Shown here in pieces: positions 10,370 to 23,700 of a DNA stretch of 64,000 bases. Each line of letters starts with the position of its first letter. Position 1 is the stretch's first letter. The notes beneath the pieces are model-generated. The model worked only from the letters and a program-made list of their open reading frames with translations, made no database searches and was not told the DNA's origin. The stretch comes from Lumbricus rubellus (Eukaryota; Annelida; Clitellata; Crassiclitellata; Lumbricidae): the NCBI GenBank assembly GCA_945859605.1, contig OX243821.1, positions 13,584,335-13,648,334 on the forward strand, written 5' to 3'. The translations under genes were made by a program, and so were the position numbers.

Positions 10370-11196
10370 CACGGTGTCCCAATTGAAGTGAGCCCCTTTT
10401 TGTTTTGGCGATATACTTGTCAATTCTAAATGAAACTCTATAAAATTTCACAGCATGTAAGAGGAATAAATTATCAATGTTTCCTGAAAATTCTATCCAA
10501 TTCTACGAACAAAGTCCAAAGTTATGCACGTTCACATTTGGGCAACTAAAATTGTAAGTTTCCAACATGTAAAAGATAGGAAATTATATAGTGTTAGCGC
10601 TGTTCTTCAAAACTGATGTTCAAAATGTCCTCCATTAGCTCGAATGCATGCTCTAAGGCGATTTCGCCATTCATTGATTGCATTGTCAACAATCTCTTTA
10701 ATCAAAACGATTCCATTCTTCCACATTTCGCTGTTTGAAGTAATCACTGATGAACGTCACGCGTATGCGAGTTTCATAAGGCTGCGATGGGCCAGTTTCT
10801 GTTAGAAATTCCTTTAAAAATCTTTTGCAACGTAATGTTTTTCTTCTATTAAATTGTTTATTAAACCCAAATCATCTTTGCTGAAAACCATTTTTATTAT
10901 TGTCCCTTATCATGGAAATGACGGAAATATGACGGGAATATTTATTAATTTATAAAGTAAGGCGTGCAGTTGCAAGCAATAATTTCCTATCTTTTACATG
11001 TTGGAAACTTACAATTTCCTTTGTCCAAATTTGAATGTGCATAACTTCGGGCTCTATTCACAGAATTGGACAAAATTTTGAGGAAACATTGATAATGTAT
11101 CCGTCGTACCTTCTCTGAAATTTCACAGAGTTTCATTTAGAATTAACAGATATATCGCCAAAACAAAAAGGGGCTCAGTTCAATTGGGACACCGTG
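10370..11196. mobile_element. Degenerate Tc1/mariner-type transposon nested in the hAT-like element
   Basis: The 827-bp element is flanked by TA on both sides. Inverted termini start CACGGTGTCCCAATTGAA, match over about 46 bp with one or two differences, and stay similar to about 200 bp. On the minus strand 10607-10705 encodes a transposase C-terminus resembling mariner proteins (NEWRNRLRACIRANGGHFEH, then stop). The rest of the transposase is missing or unreadable. Confidence 0.85.
10607..10705 (-). pseudogene. Mariner-type transposase C-terminal remnant
   Basis: The frame reads IKEIVDNAINEWRNRLRAC and on to GGHFEHQF-stop, the typical end of mariner/IS630-family transposases. The DDE catalytic residues lie upstream and are not recoverable here. 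Confidence 0.75.
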
Positions 11197-11419
11197 TAGT
11201 TCTTACACTATGTGCTAGTAAATGCATTATATTATTTTTAAATTTTTCATTTCGGGGTGTTCAAACACACAAAATACCCCTACCTACGGCCTTGACAATG
11301 CCAATAGGCTACTTTAGCAAACATCTTTAATGTATTTCAGCATTGACAAGCATGGACTAATCATCACTAATGGTTCCATTATTACCCATTATAATATACC
11401 GTTGTAAAGGTTTCAAATT

Positions 11420-11580
11420 ACCCCCTCCTAAACATTACCCCCCCCCCCCGTAACTTGAAACCTGTTTCAGATTACCCCCCCCCCGGTAATCTGAGGCCGG
11501 TTTCAAATTACCCTAGGGGTAATCTCAAACCGGTTTCATCCTACCCCTTACGGTTTCAGGTTACCCCCCATATAATCCAT
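11420..11580. repeat. Tandem words of GGTTTCAAATTACCCC type
   Basis: At least six degenerate units of about 16-22 bp (GGTTTCAGATTACCCC and variants, some inverted) lie in a row with C-runs. The layout resembles one arm of a foldback element, but no inverted partner is seen in the window. Confidence 0.6.
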
Positions 11581-11910
11581 TCATCCAGCTTCTATTTCAC
11601 TTCTAGAGAACCTTTATCCAGCTTCCATTTCACCTCTAGAGAACCTTCATCTAGCTTCCATTTCTCAAGCGTTGTTTTCGTCAATCCAGCTTCTATTTCA
11701 CCTACAGAAAACCTTCGTCCAGCTTCTATTTCACCTCTAGAGAACCTACATCCAGCTTCCATTTCTCAAACGTTGTTTTCGTCGATGCAGCTTCTGGTTT
11801 TTTTTATGTCTAACACTTAGTTAAATGGATTGGCGAAAAAAATTGTGAAATGGAAGCTGGATGAAGATTCTCTGTAGGTTAAATGGAAGCTAGATGAAAA
11901 CATGAAAATT
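11578..11910. repeat. ATCCAGCTTCYATTTC interspersed word array
   Basis: ATCCAGCTTCCATTT and variants recur about every 40-60 bp, joined by CACTTCTAGAGAACCTTC and CTCAAGCGTTGTTTTCGTCA. Near 11860 the orientation flips to GGAAGCTGGATGAAG. The same words fill the centres of the foldback elements at 4957 and 7966, so this is probably a decayed core of that family. Confidence 0.65.
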
Positions 11911-12155
11911 TTAAATTGAAACTTTCAGGGATTGTTGGAAATTCATTCCCCTACAAATTGGAAAATTGTCGTAGAAAAATGTCAATGGGTTGCGAAGATA
12001 TTGCATTTTATCCGGTGGGGTATTTTTTTGAGCCACCCTGTATATATAGCGAATCCATAAACAATTAAATAACTGCAATGAAATTAACTAACACGGAAGC
12101 GCATGCATAATTTTTGCATATAGATATAGATATCTATATACAGTTATTATATATA

Positions 12156-12617
12156 ACTAGCTGTACCCATCCACGCGTTGCTGTGGCAGAAAAGACCTCC
12201 CCTTCCCCCTTCCCCTCCCCTTCCGCTCCCTCCCCATCCTCTTCGTCCCGCTCCCTCTGCTCCTTTCCTCCGTCACACCGTCCATTGCTGACACCGGATA
12301 GAGCCCAATAATGATGAAAGGCCGTTTTTGCGACTCGCTTATGACGTCACAGCACGCGACCTCATTCATGTTTCGGCTGCTGTGTTTGGGGACTTTCTGA
12401 AATCTGACAGTTTTGTTGAATTTGCAAATGGCGGTCGAACGGATTGCAAAGTTCACTTTTTGTGGAAAAGATTGCGTTTTTTTCTGGAAAAAAATGTTAA
12501 GACACGGTGCTATTGGAATGGAAGGTTTTGGTAAATTTTCAAAACAATCGGTGCGTAACTTTCGGCGTTATTGTATCACGAACTATTGGAAAGTTTCATT
12601 TTTATTTATATAGATTA
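12156..12617 (+). mobile_element. ACTAGCTGTACCC repeat with a CT-rich tract
   Basis: The stretch begins ACTAGCTGTACCCATCCACGC, passes through a pyrimidine-rich tract (12195-12290) and a GACGTCA-containing stretch, and ends TTTTTATTTATATAGATTAT. The second half matches the inverse of 63430-63720 (for example GGAATGGAAGGTTTTG and AATTTTCAAAACAATC). Related starts occur at 30422 and 37770. The class is unassigned, and no long frame is supported. Confidence 0.7.
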
Positions 12618-13077
12618 TAAGTATAATATTATTAGACAGGCCTACATGTGAAGGTCAATTAAAAGCCGACTCGTTTGAGCGTAACATTGGTAAATAATAT
12701 TGACGATCAGAATTTTTTCATTACATTTCAATGTATCGAATGTCTATAAATATTATCTTGTTTGTTTTAAAAAACATAAGACTATAAGTTTTATATTCGA
12801 AAAGACAAATTTCGTCAGTGTTAAGTAGCTTAATTTATGGGGTTTGCGCTAGATTTACGCTTGACATAGGCCTATAGGACGCAAAGCTCTAGCTTGCAAC
12901 TGTCCTTCTTCTCAGTGGGTCTATACGCGTGATGCACTCTGCCCAGCATTTAATGCTTTCTGGCGCAGTCTTTCTTAACTGAAAAATTCACCTTTATCTT
13001 GCTTAACCTCACACCAATCGCTCAACTAGCCCTAAAGACTTTACATGCATACATACATACATATGATTATGTGCTAT

Positions 13078-13130
<53 letters not shown>
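13078..13130 (+). repeat. (CA)n microsatellite
   Basis: More than 20 uninterrupted CA units, followed by CGCACGCACGCAC. At the matching place in copy A (near 5634) only GCACACACGCG is present, so the run expanded after duplication. Confidence 0.9.
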
Positions 13131-13136
<6 letters not shown>

Positions 13137-13229
13137 CACGCACGCACACACGCAACTTATATATTCATATTGAAACAAATGGAAAACTTGCATCAGAATT
13201 TGTATTTTCATTTCTTATAATTATGCCAA

Positions 13230-13512
13230 AAGGACAAAGTGTTCATCACAGTATGGCTTCCCCCAGAATGAATTCTAGCGTGACGATCAAGACTAGAAGG
13301 TCGGACATTCTGTTTTGACATGGCTTACATTAAATGGTTTTTTTATCATTCATGTACTGGAACATGGTCTTCGGCATGAGACGATTTGGAATAAGTTTTT
13401 CACCTAACTAATATGGGTATGGTCTTTCTCGAGTAGGCCTACGTGTTCTAGCATGACTTTCCAGCACTAAATGTCTGAAAAGTAATTTACAAATAATACA
13501 CCAAAACTGTTT
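13230..13512 (-). pseudogene. Decayed fingers after the copy B stop
   Basis: The minus-strand translation gives partial finger and linker debris aligned with 5719-5990, without an open frame. It is the same ancestral remnant as in copy A. Confidence 0.5.
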
Positions 13513-14436
13513 CTAATCAGAGTGAGTTTTTACATGATATTTCAGACCTGAACTGTGTGAGAATGTTTTTTGACATATAAGGCAAAGGTGTGGTTTCTCT
13601 CCAGTATGTTTTCTCATGTGAATCTTTAGATTACACACACGTTTGGTTTTAAACTCACATAACTGGCACTTGAATGGTTTCAATTCGGAATGAGTCCTTG
13701 CATGAGTTGCTAGGCTGGAATACTGAGAAAATTGCTTTTGACATGTTTGGCATTGGTATGTCTTCTCTCCAGTATGAATTTTAGCATGAATTGCTAGATA
13801 TGAAGATCGAGAAAAACATTTGCGACATGTTTGGCATTGGTAAGGTTTCTCTCCAGTATGAATTCTAGCATGAATTGCTTGATATGAAGATCGAGAAAAA
13901 CATTTGCGACATGTTTGGCATTGGTAAGGCTTCTCACCACTATGGGTTCTTACATGCACTTTCAGACTGGAACATCTGGTAAAACTCTTCTGACATATTT
14001 TGCACAAGTAAGATTTGTCTCCAGTATGAATCATTGCATGGCGCGCTAGATTTGTGTTGTGGCAATAACGTTGTTGACATACTTGACATTCATAAGGTTT
14101 CTCTCCGGAATGAATCCTTGCATGACGTGTTAGATGTGTGGAGCGTGAAAAGCGTTTCTGACATATTTGGCATTGGTAAGGTTTTTCCCCTAAATGGATT
14201 CTTGCATGGCATGTCAGATTTCTAAGGTTAGTAAAACGTTTTTGGCACATTTGACATTGATAAGGTTTCTCTCCGGTATGAACTCTTGCATGGAGTTTTA
14301 GATTTCTAAGGTTAGTAAAACGTTGTTGGCATATTTGACATTGATAACGTTTCTCTCCGGTATGAACTCTTGCATGGCGTGTTCCATTTGAGGATTTAGA
14401 AAAATTCCGATGACATAGCTGACATTGATAAGGCAT
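13513..14436 (-). CDS. C2H2 zinc-finger protein, 11 fingers (copy B)
   Basis: A 307-residue frame from ATG at 14436 (MPYQCQLCHRNF) to TAG consists almost wholly of 11 tandem C2H2 fingers of 28 residues. They have CX2C...HX3H spacing and TGEKP(Y) linkers. The frame continues 19 codons upstream (LHRSYCKCFTIQSGQ) without an ATG, so an upstream exon may join there; degenerate finger-like AHLCLAYEKAF lies at about 14520-14560. I chose the ATG shared by copies A and C. Finger 10 (FKCQLCEFKTKR) is of the atypical type conserved in all three copies. No KRAB, BTB or other effector domain is visible. It is probably a nuclear DNA-binding protein. Confidence 0.85.
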   Translation of the reverse strand: MPYQCQLCHRNFSKSSNGTRHARVHTGEKRYQCQICQQRFTNLRNLKLHARVHTGEKPYQCQMCQKRFTNLRNLTCHARIHLGEKPYQCQICQKRFSRSTHLTRHARIHSGEKPYECQVCQQRYCHNTNLARHAMIHTGDKSYLCKICQKSFTRCSSLKVHVRTHSGEKPYQCQTCRKCFSRSSYQAIHARIHTGEKPYQCQTCRKCFSRSSYLAIHAKIHTGEKTYQCQTCQKQFSQYSSLATHARTHSELKPFKCQLCEFKTKRVCNLKIHMRKHTGEKPHLCLICQKTFSHSSGLKYHVKTHSD

Positions 14437-16256
14437 CTGTCCCGATTGAATTGTAAAACACTTACAGTAAGAACGATGAAGTATTTCCTTCACAATTTAC
14501 GCACTGAAACGAAGAGAATGCTTTCTCATAGGCCAGACAAAGGTGTGCTGTCCCTGTATGGATTTTCATACGCCTCTGTAGTCATATAATGCTTCAGTAA
14601 AATGTTTTGTGGAAAAACTCTCACTCGTGCTCATGCTTTTTGTATTTTTCCCTTTCCACAACTTTTCACGGCAACCGATCAATTAAATGACGTTGAACTT
14701 CACAACATTTTTTGCGACCTCGTTCACACAACATTGAAATTCCACGTTCTCGTCTTCTCAGAAAAAAGGTTAGCCTACATGAGTCATGACGGTACTATAG
14801 AATGCTTTGCACTTAATAACATTTGTTTTACATTGCCTTTCAGGTAGCTTATATTACTAAACTATATTATTACATAAGTATGTTGCATTATTTTGTCGAT
14901 GTCCCATTGTGCGTTTGCAAATGATGTAATAAAGGCTATACTTAGGCTACATACTTACTCACTTAAGAATTCATGCTATAATATAGAAGTCTGATTGATC
15001 AGAATTCGGTAAACGTGGACATTAGCTAATTTACGACGCTAATGTCCATGTTTACCCAGAAGTCATGCTATTAGCCTATATGTAGAAGTTGGATTTATCA
15101 AAATATTTTCTTCCTGAAAAGAAATGGAATTGATGGCAAGAATTCTCGCTTAAATATTCATTGGGTTGATGAAAAATAATAAGGGGAAGAGAAAAGCAAT
15201 GCAAAATTGTGACAATCGATTGATAATCGACAAGAATTTTTCAAAATAGTCGATATGAATAGCCTTACCTCGCACACTTGAGCGCTGAGAGCAGTGACGT
15301 CACTATTATTTGCGCTTGTTACGCCATGAAGAATCTTGTTAATTGATGTCCTCATGTAGACTGGAACATTATATAGTTACTGGATGGGTAAAGCCTGGCT
15401 ATTAGTCGATGGCGGACGGTGAATCGCACGTGACTTCTGCTTAGGGCAGCGCGTGCTTGTATAATATTATATGCAAACTTATGTTAAATTCGTCAGCTTT
15501 AACGGCTATTTTAGATAAATCTGGTCAGTGGCCGCAAAAACATAGTTAAGTTGATAGTTTTGTATGTCACTCAACTGAAAATCCCCAGGCTCGTTTTAAA
15601 CAATTCTGACATCATTGCTGAGAAATTTGCGTTTTAATGCGTTTAAGTGTTGTGTCGCTTATCCTTTGCTAAAGTCAATCTCAAAATACTTGTTATCAAA
15701 TGAACTTGATATTGCCAGATAGGCCTAATCATCAGCCTAATGTCACTATTTAGAAAAGAAACATGTACCAACGTAGCTGCACATCACTGTGACATCATTT
15801 TTGCAAGATGACTATGAAGTTGTAAATAAAGAAAGTCAATAATATTGTAAAAATTAGTAATAGAATGTTTCACAAGTTACAGTTAGCTCATTTGTAAACA
15901 TGTCGTCTAGTGCTATCTGCAAACTGTAACTCATAAAACTAGAACAACAACAATCACCGTGAAACCTTATTGAAAGAATGGAGAAGAATAAAACTGGGGC
16001 TGGATTACTTTTTTATGGACCACCCTGTATAAAGATCCACTTGGAATTGGGGTGCGAGTGACCAAAAACTTTGGATCATTCAGAAGACGAAAACGATGCA
16101 TTACCCGATATAGAGTGTCTTTTGACTAATCCTAGCCCTAACCGACACTCACGACGTCCAACTTGACCCTAGCCCTCACATAGATCCCCGATACTATAGT
16201 TATGGCCCTAAGATCATCTAGTATATAATTTGCGAGGACTGTTAACAGATGTGTTA
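14437..16256. other. Intergenic flank between zinc-finger copy B and the synthetase gene
   Basis: This is the shared block B flank: the empty foldback site near 14725, a hairpin at 15008-15056, GAAGTTGGATT words near 15085-15130 and the GCAGTGACGTCA stretch near 15290. No further gene is supported. Confidence 0.6.
15008..15056. repeat. Short hairpin, 19-bp arms
   Basis: GGTAAACGTGGACATTAGC (15008-15026) pairs with GCTAATGTCCATGTTTACC (15038-15056) with one mismatch and an 11-base spacer. Copies A and C lack it at the matching place, so it is an insertion or a local palindrome specific to copy B. Confidence 0.8.
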
Positions 16257-17508
16257 TCAGAGTTTGCTCATCGGCTTCTCTTCCATTTGTCTCAGCAATC
16301 GACGCATTATCTTTCCAGATTCAGTTTTCGGAATCTTCTCCACAAATTCAACTCCACCTCGGAGGAACTTATATGGCGCCAGTTTTCCTGAAAACAATTT
16401 ATAACGAATTAAGTTTAATTTTCCAATGATTTGTGTAAAACAAATATTGATTAGGTGTCACATTTTACAGTCAAAAAGAAATTTATAATTCTGGAAGACG
16501 TTTTTGCTTTAGATTGAAGAATAGCAAGAAACCAGGGCTTTTTAACGTGCAGTGCAGCAGTTGTACACAAAATGTGCAGTTGTAGAAGCACTTCTGTACA
16601 GTTAAAACTAGCAAAAAGGTCATTGTCCTCCAATTGGAAGTAATTTGCCATGGATGATGGGTGATGGGAAAGGAAAGAAGGAGTTGTGCAGTTCTACAAA
16701 TTCCTTTAAAACAGCCCTGCAAGAAACTGCGTGAGACACTCATTGGTGTTAAATCATTTTCTTGAACAAAGGTTGCACGATTCGAGCAAAATCACTTCCA
16801 ATCAATCCAACAAGCATTACAGTAAATTATTGATTATAAATTATCTCACCTGCAACGAATTGTTTGATCTGATCGGCTGTGACTTTTGATCCATGTTTGC
16901 GAACAACGAAAGCCTTCGGAAGTTCTCCAGCTTCCATGTCTGGAACTCCAATAACTCCGACATCAGCCAATTCAGGATGACTTAGGATCAGCGATTCCAG
17001 TTCTGCTGGCGCCACCTATACAGCAATCAAACTCGTCACGAATTATGCCGTTTAACACTTTAGCCACTGGGAAATAAATGCAGGTCGGCCTTAAAGTGTG
17101 AAATAATGGAGCAATAGGGCAGCATATGGGGGACAAAATTAACTTAGGATTTAGAGGTTAATTAGTCGTTGCTAATGATACCAGTCCGTGGGATGTTTCC
17201 TAAATATTTAGATTTGACAATTAACTTGGGATTTGAGGATTTTGCAGTCTGGAAATTTTTTAACAAGGTCCACAGACAGTTTTTGAAACCAGACTTTCCA
17301 GCACTGAGCCCGAACCAGATTAGAAAAATACTCGTTTTCTTTTTCATTGGATCAAACTTTAGTTCGCAATGTTACCTTCAACTCAACAGACCTGGAATGA
17401 TTTGTATTTGATGAGTTCTTTAATTCTGTCGACAATGAAGAAATGACCTTCTTCATCGTAATATCCGATGTCACCTAACAGAAGTATTTAAAAGGATAAA
17501 AGAAACGG

Positions 17509-17566
<58 letters not shown>

Positions 17567-17639
17567 AGTTGGTTGGTTGATTGATTGATTGATTGGTTAG
17601 TTGGTTGGTAGGTTGATTGATTGATTGATTGGTTGGTTA

Positions 17640-17680
<41 letters not shown>

Positions 17681-17695
17681 CTGATTGATTGATTG

Positions 17696-17744
<49 letters not shown>

Positions 17745-20700
17745 CTGGTTTCTTATGATCTATTGGAACATAAGTCCTATCACATCCACAGACAGTGACA
17801 AATGTAATTTGAATTACCGTCGCATATTGCCTAAATGTTAGTCTAAATGCAGGCTTATACGCATATTTTAGGACTCCGCTATCATTACCAGTAAAATTGT
17901 CATCATCTGACATATCTAATTGTTTGAGAACATCATCTTTTGTGAATCTTTACGAGACGCCATTATTGCAACAGCAACAACACACAAGTGTGTATCACGT
18001 GCAGCTCGGAAAACGCAAAGTGTAATGGCAACTATAATGAGGGGAAAATAAGAAGTATTCGCCAGATGGGTCTACAAACTATAGTAGTTACTTACACGCG
18101 TCTAAATTTATTGACAGGACGCTCAAGATGATAATACAAAAAAGGTACGTGTATACACGTACCACGCGGTCAAAGTGTTAAGGTATTAATCCAATCGAAT
18201 AACTAAATGGATTAGGTTTAAATCTGTTAAGCTAGAATTCTTTCAATTACTGGTAGTCATGATCAGAGCGTTGAAAACGGGAGTTAAGTGAACAGCCAAT
18301 GCAACAGATTATTAGGATCAGCTGGTGACGACTTCGTGAAAACAATAATAGCCAAATAGATGTTATAGTGATTCAGACCTGTGTGTAGCCATCCATCCTC
18401 ATCAATCGCTTCTTTAGTTGCTTCTATATTATTCAAGTATCCCAGCATCACCTGCGGTCCCTTGACCCAGATCTCGCCTCTTTCATTGGCTCCCAACACC
18501 TTCCTAGACACAGGGTCAACCACCTGCAATAAATTGATAGTAGAGTTTGATTGACATTCATGACACGACACAACTCGTCTTAAGTATCCGCAAGTCACGA
18601 TTTAAAATGCTTTACCATTGACGACGTTTTACAGCAACATGATCAGAACACAGGCCTACGTAGGCTACTTCTGTATGAGTGGCATGAGTGCGTGTGTTAA
18701 AACTACCAAGATGATAATAATAATAGGCCTGTATCCACAGAATAGCCTATTGAAAGTTATTTATATGGTATTGATCAACTTTGGTATTATTTAAATTTTA
18801 AAGCAAGCTATGAGGCCAATAGCCCGATAATTTTGCTTGTATTATTCCTCTAATATCGGCATAATATGCGGAATAAATTGATATTAACCTATTAGAGAAA
18901 TAGTACAGAAAATCAGTTTCTACTTTCTGCATCAGATGACCGCTTGTCGGTGGATGGACTTACCAGGACAAAACCATTGTTCTGTACCAGAGTGGTCAGA
19001 TGTGTAGAGCAACCAAATCGTCATGAGATACATCGACGACAAATCTGGGATCAGAGACAGAAGGACTGGAGACACTGCTCTATGCTATCTCGGTATAAAA
19101 AAACTATGACTAATCATCCAACCTGTATTTCTGTGTTTGGTAGAACTGCTCCAACTGATCCTAATTTAATCTTCGGTAACAGAACACTGTTCATGCAAGA
19201 CAACGTCGTTTCCGTCAATCCATAACCTGCACATCAAACAATCGATCAATTCCGGATTAGATTGCACACATAGCCTAACTCTATAATTACATGCACAGAT
19301 TATATCTGATAGGTCAATCTGAACACAAACTGTTTTATTTTCTTGTCAGTGGAAAATGGAAAAGATTTATTCCTTTTCCGAAAAAGTGTAAACCTTATTC
19401 ATCAAATTGTAATTTAGAGTTACTTAATTTTAATCGAAAAATTCACATCCCTATAAACTAGAGACAAGTGTATTAAGTATAGATTTGTCTCTTCAACGAA
19501 GATATTTCCCTTCCTCAACTTTAACACATTCGCTGCCACGTACGTATATATACGTACTTCATTAAGCGCACGGCAAGTGCCACGTACGTATATATACGTA
19601 CTTCAGTAGACGCAATACAACGGTTATCTGGCACACCACGACGTCAAATTGTGTTTGTTTTGGCACACTAGAAACGTAATTGGAGTGGAGTATGACTAAA
19701 AAAGTTTTATGGTAATGGAATTTTTCAGGTTTTATGATATATTAGCCTACACCTATATTTTTTGGGTGAAATACTATATTTTTCGAAAGATCTTGTTGGT
19801 CTAGGTCTAATAAATAATAATAAATAAATAAATAAATAATAATAAATAATAAATAAATAAAAAATGATAATGAATAATAAATAATAAATAATTAAAAAAA
19901 ATAAAAAAATAAAAAATAAATAAAAAATAAATAATAAATAAATAAATAATAATAAATAAATAATAAATAAATAATAAATAAATAATAAATGATAAATAAT
20001 AAATAAATAATAATGAATAATAAATAATAAATAATAATTAATACATAAATAAATAATAAATAAATAAATAAATAATAGATAATTAATTTTTTAACCCTCA
20101 TTTCACATGTACATTGGCACACGAGTCTGTTAACATCTCACCCTGTTCCGGCAGCGAATGTGTTAAAAGACAATGATTGTTCTCTTTCTTCCCAAACTCA
20201 GCCACTGCCGCATGGTTGCACTCTGCCAGTGCCAGTCCCAAGCCTGGATAAAGGAGGGGGCGTCGCTAATGGTCTTTGTTACCACACAGTGACGTTAAAC
20301 TGCAACTACTCTTCCTTCCCAATCCGAAGTTAAGATTTCATACCTTGTCGAATGTCTTTGATGCCAGATACGTGTCCAAATTCCTCCAACGTGTCTTGGC
20401 GAAGTGGAGCGGCTCCAACGAGGAATCGCTTTACGCTGGAGAGATCATACTTGAAGAGCAGAGGAGATTTCAATAAGTAGACGAGAACAGCAGGAACGAG
20501 AAAGACGATGTTCACCTGCAGAGAAAATAATAGTTGAATTGTTAGCATAGTAACTATAGCCTACTAACTATAGTTGGTGTTTGTCAGTAAAAGCTTTATT
20601 ATACAAAATGTCAACTTTACTATGCAGTTGATTGTTTGATATTATCTTCTCAACTGCAGTCATCAGAATTGCACTCGACAGCAACTTAGGCTGTGTTTAG

Positions 20701-23700
20701 CTTTTTGTTAAAATTAAATTAGCCTACGTTTTAATAGAATTAAATTCTTCCCAATTCACAGGTTATTTACTATTTAGTTGTAAATTGTTAAAAGACGATA
20801 ATTCATGTTTGTTTCCGCTATAAAATTGTAGAATTGTCTTCTATATGAAGTTGGTATTGTAAGACAATTCATAGGTCTGAAATGGTGATAGTTGGCCTAC
20901 GCGTTTATTGACGATCGCAATCCGTTACATTGCAAACACTTTTATGACTTGATGCCTAACCCCCACCACCCCCTCCGTAGTCTCTTCCCACCCTCTCCGG
21001 TCTGCTGATCCACTTGATCTCCTAGTTCCCGAGGAAGGACTATCATGGTCTAACGCCGCGCCTTTGCCATTGTAGGCCCTTCTATGTGGAATGACCTCCC
21101 TCCGACTATTCGTATAAGTAAGCTCTTTTGGGGATGTCATCCTCAGCCCTTCGCTACTTGAAGTCTTTCTTATTTCCTTGGGGTTGTCACGCTGAGAGCG
21201 CCTCTGAATAGCTAGTATTTGTTATGTGCGCTTTATAAATGCTCATATACAATGCAATACAATACATACAACAAAATACATACATGCAATCACAGGAAGG
21301 CATAATTATGAGCTTTATAGTATTACTTTGTTTATTGCTCAATGATTGTCGGAGATCTTGCTTCGATGAGGAAATTTTTAAGGTAAAGGAAAATGAGCTT
21401 GCATACTAACTTTGAACTTTTCAATGCAGCTGAGTACTTGTTCGGGTCGAAATCTATCTAAAATGATTAACTTGTGATTGTTCGCCAGTCCTCTCAGAAT
21501 ATTTCCAACTAATCCTGCGGTATGATAAAGTGGAAGATAAGCCAACAATGTTGCTTGCTGTCCATGCTGATGCTGAAGAGGTGAGACACTTGTAGCCGCC
21601 CTGAAAAAATTGAAACTGATACACAATCGCAGCCAAAATGGCATCTGATACACAGCTGAAGACACTTTTTGTATGGTATCGGATTTATTTCAAGGACAAA
21701 CCACTTAATAGGCTACTTTTACACTATGTAGCTACGATGTTAGGCTATGGTTTGATGCAATTAAATTGCAGTTGTTTTTCTTACACGTATCAAAAAACAT
21801 GTGAAGTCTGAATCGGGGAAAATCTGGGGTTGGTGCTTTTTCTTCATCATCATTCATCATCATCATTCATCATCATTGTTATCCGTGGGTTAACAACCCG
21901 TAGGTGTCCGACGCCACTCTCTATCTGAGTCTGTCTCGCATCATGCTTTCCAGCTTCACCCAGTCCGGTCAGCAGGTCCACTCCATACCATTAACATCTT
22001 GGAGCATCTAGACCACCTTGTCCGATTGAAGAGAATCTTGGGAGAGAGGTACGAAGGACAACCTGGGTCAATGCCCGTATGTGGCCCACGTATGCTCTCT
22101 CCTTCGACTCTCTCCACCGGTCTGTCCTGACCGGCCTGTGCATGTATGCTCTACATCATGACACCTTGAAGCATCTGGGTCGCTATGTCACTTCTGTCGT
22201 GGTTTTTGCGGATTTCTATGGTCTTGGTCTTTTTCTGCCAGTGTATTTCCACCCATCTGGCAAACATTCCTCCTTTGTCCGGGCTTAGGACCGGCACAGA
22301 GACGTTGTTGGTTCCCTGTGGCGGAGGATGGATGCAGTTTAACGTCATGCCCAGGACTATAGTTAATTTCGAGTGATTATTAGCAGAATTATACCGACTC
22401 TGAGCCTTCTTATTTCTGCCTTACAATTGCATTTATCTAACATGAATTTAACTTAGTGTCCAACTCTGTCCTCTGCGATGTCACGTTACATTTAAGTCTT
22501 CAATAGGCCTACTACAACCACCTGTTGAGCTTTATGACACAAGACAGAATTGTCTGAAAGCATATATACTGTCACTTACTCTGAGAGTAACACCATGGCG
22601 ACGATGTTGTAGTGTGTGAGCATGACTCCCTTTGGAAGACCAGTTGTTCCGCTGCTGAATAGAACGAATGCAACGTCCTTTGCTGAGTCGATGTCGACGT
22701 CTTTTGGATACCAGCTGCCATCATCAGACATCAACACATCAAACGCAATGATGGAACTGCCAGATGCTGCTGCTGCTGATGATGAGGAGGAGGAGGATAT
22801 CGCTGATGCAACTGAAGCTGGATTCCCAAAGGAGGCTTCATCACCGCTTGGTACAATGATCGTTCCCTAATACATAAACAAATCGGGAGTAAATATAGGC
22901 CACCCAATTATTTGCAATAGCGGCTCCTTACAAATACATTTGCAGTTCGTCGCATGGCGAGTAACATACAACTAACAGACGAGTCTAAGACTAAATATGA
23001 CGAATGCAGCGGTTTGAATTTAGATTTACATGTACAATGATGACTATCATAGATATCACTTCTCGGTTTAATTTAAATCATGTTAATCCTAGAAACAAAA
23101 TGTACAAAGGCTGAAACTGACCTTAATCTTGGATCCAGCATTCTTTATTGCTTCATTTACTGTTCCAATGAGATGAGACACCGTCAGAATCCAAGATGGC
23201 TTCGTCACTTTCAACGCATGCTCCAATTCATCTAAATACAATGATAGGCATCAATATTAGGACTTTCGTTGAAGAATGATGATTATTATCAAGTAGCCTA
23301 CTTCTATTGCGAAGCGCAATTACTGTAATCAATTCACGAAACGCTATGATAAGAGTTAGCAGACCGAATAGAGACGTACATGGAGTGTATACTGGATTGA
23401 CGAAAGCTGCGGTGGCTCCGTTTGCGATGATTGCAAAGACGGATAAGATGTATTCGATGCTATTTGGAGAGAAGACGAGGACGACTTCTGTCTTTTGAAT
23501 TCCCAATCGATGAAGACCACTCGCCAACCGAACAACACTCGCCTCCAACTCAGCATAAGTGTAACTCCGACCTGTCGCACCATCAACCTATATGAACAAC
23601 GTCACGTGATGCAATGCAACATCCAATCACCCTGATGCAGTTTCCACTGATTATGGCAGGCATGGGAAACTTCTTTTAAGAGTATACACAACCTAAGATT

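Larger units (their letters stand above)
10174..11294. mobile_element. hAT-like non-autonomous element (CAAGGCCGTAGCC family) carrying a nested mariner element
   Basis: The ends are CAAGGATGTAGCCAGGA on the left and, inverted, CAAGGCCGTAGGTAGGGG on the right. Perfect 8-bp direct repeats ACAATGCC flank it (10166-10173 and 11295-11302), as expected for hAT insertion. A G-run follows the left end. Removing 10370-11196 leaves a sequence that matches the member at 56491-56940 (GCGCTAGTAAATGCA and the AGTGTTCAAACAC stretch). No transposase of its own is seen. Confidence 0.85.
12848..17015. repeat. Segmental duplication copy B
   Basis: Paralogous to 5405-9463 and about 26050-30022. It holds the 11-finger gene, the flank with the empty foldback site, the GCAGTGACGTCA stretch (near 15290) and the last two exons of the complete synthetase gene. 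It carries its own additions: a CA repeat at 13078, a hairpin at 15008 and a MITE at 16533. Confidence 0.75.

Noticed and set aside
12999..13318. His/Thr-rich plus-strand frames
   Set aside because: Translation of the (CA)n microsatellite.
17052..18181. A third piggyBac-like element (TTAACACTTT near 17052 and its inverse near 18172)
   Set aside because: It would contain exon 9 of the synthetase gene, which fits the gene model in phase. The terminal match is only about 8-10 bases, so two unrelated fragments or chance are more likely.
19892..20122. Tyr/Ile/Leu-rich minus-strand frame
   Set aside because: Translation of the AATAAATA tract inside a piggyBac-like MITE; no membrane protein is implied.
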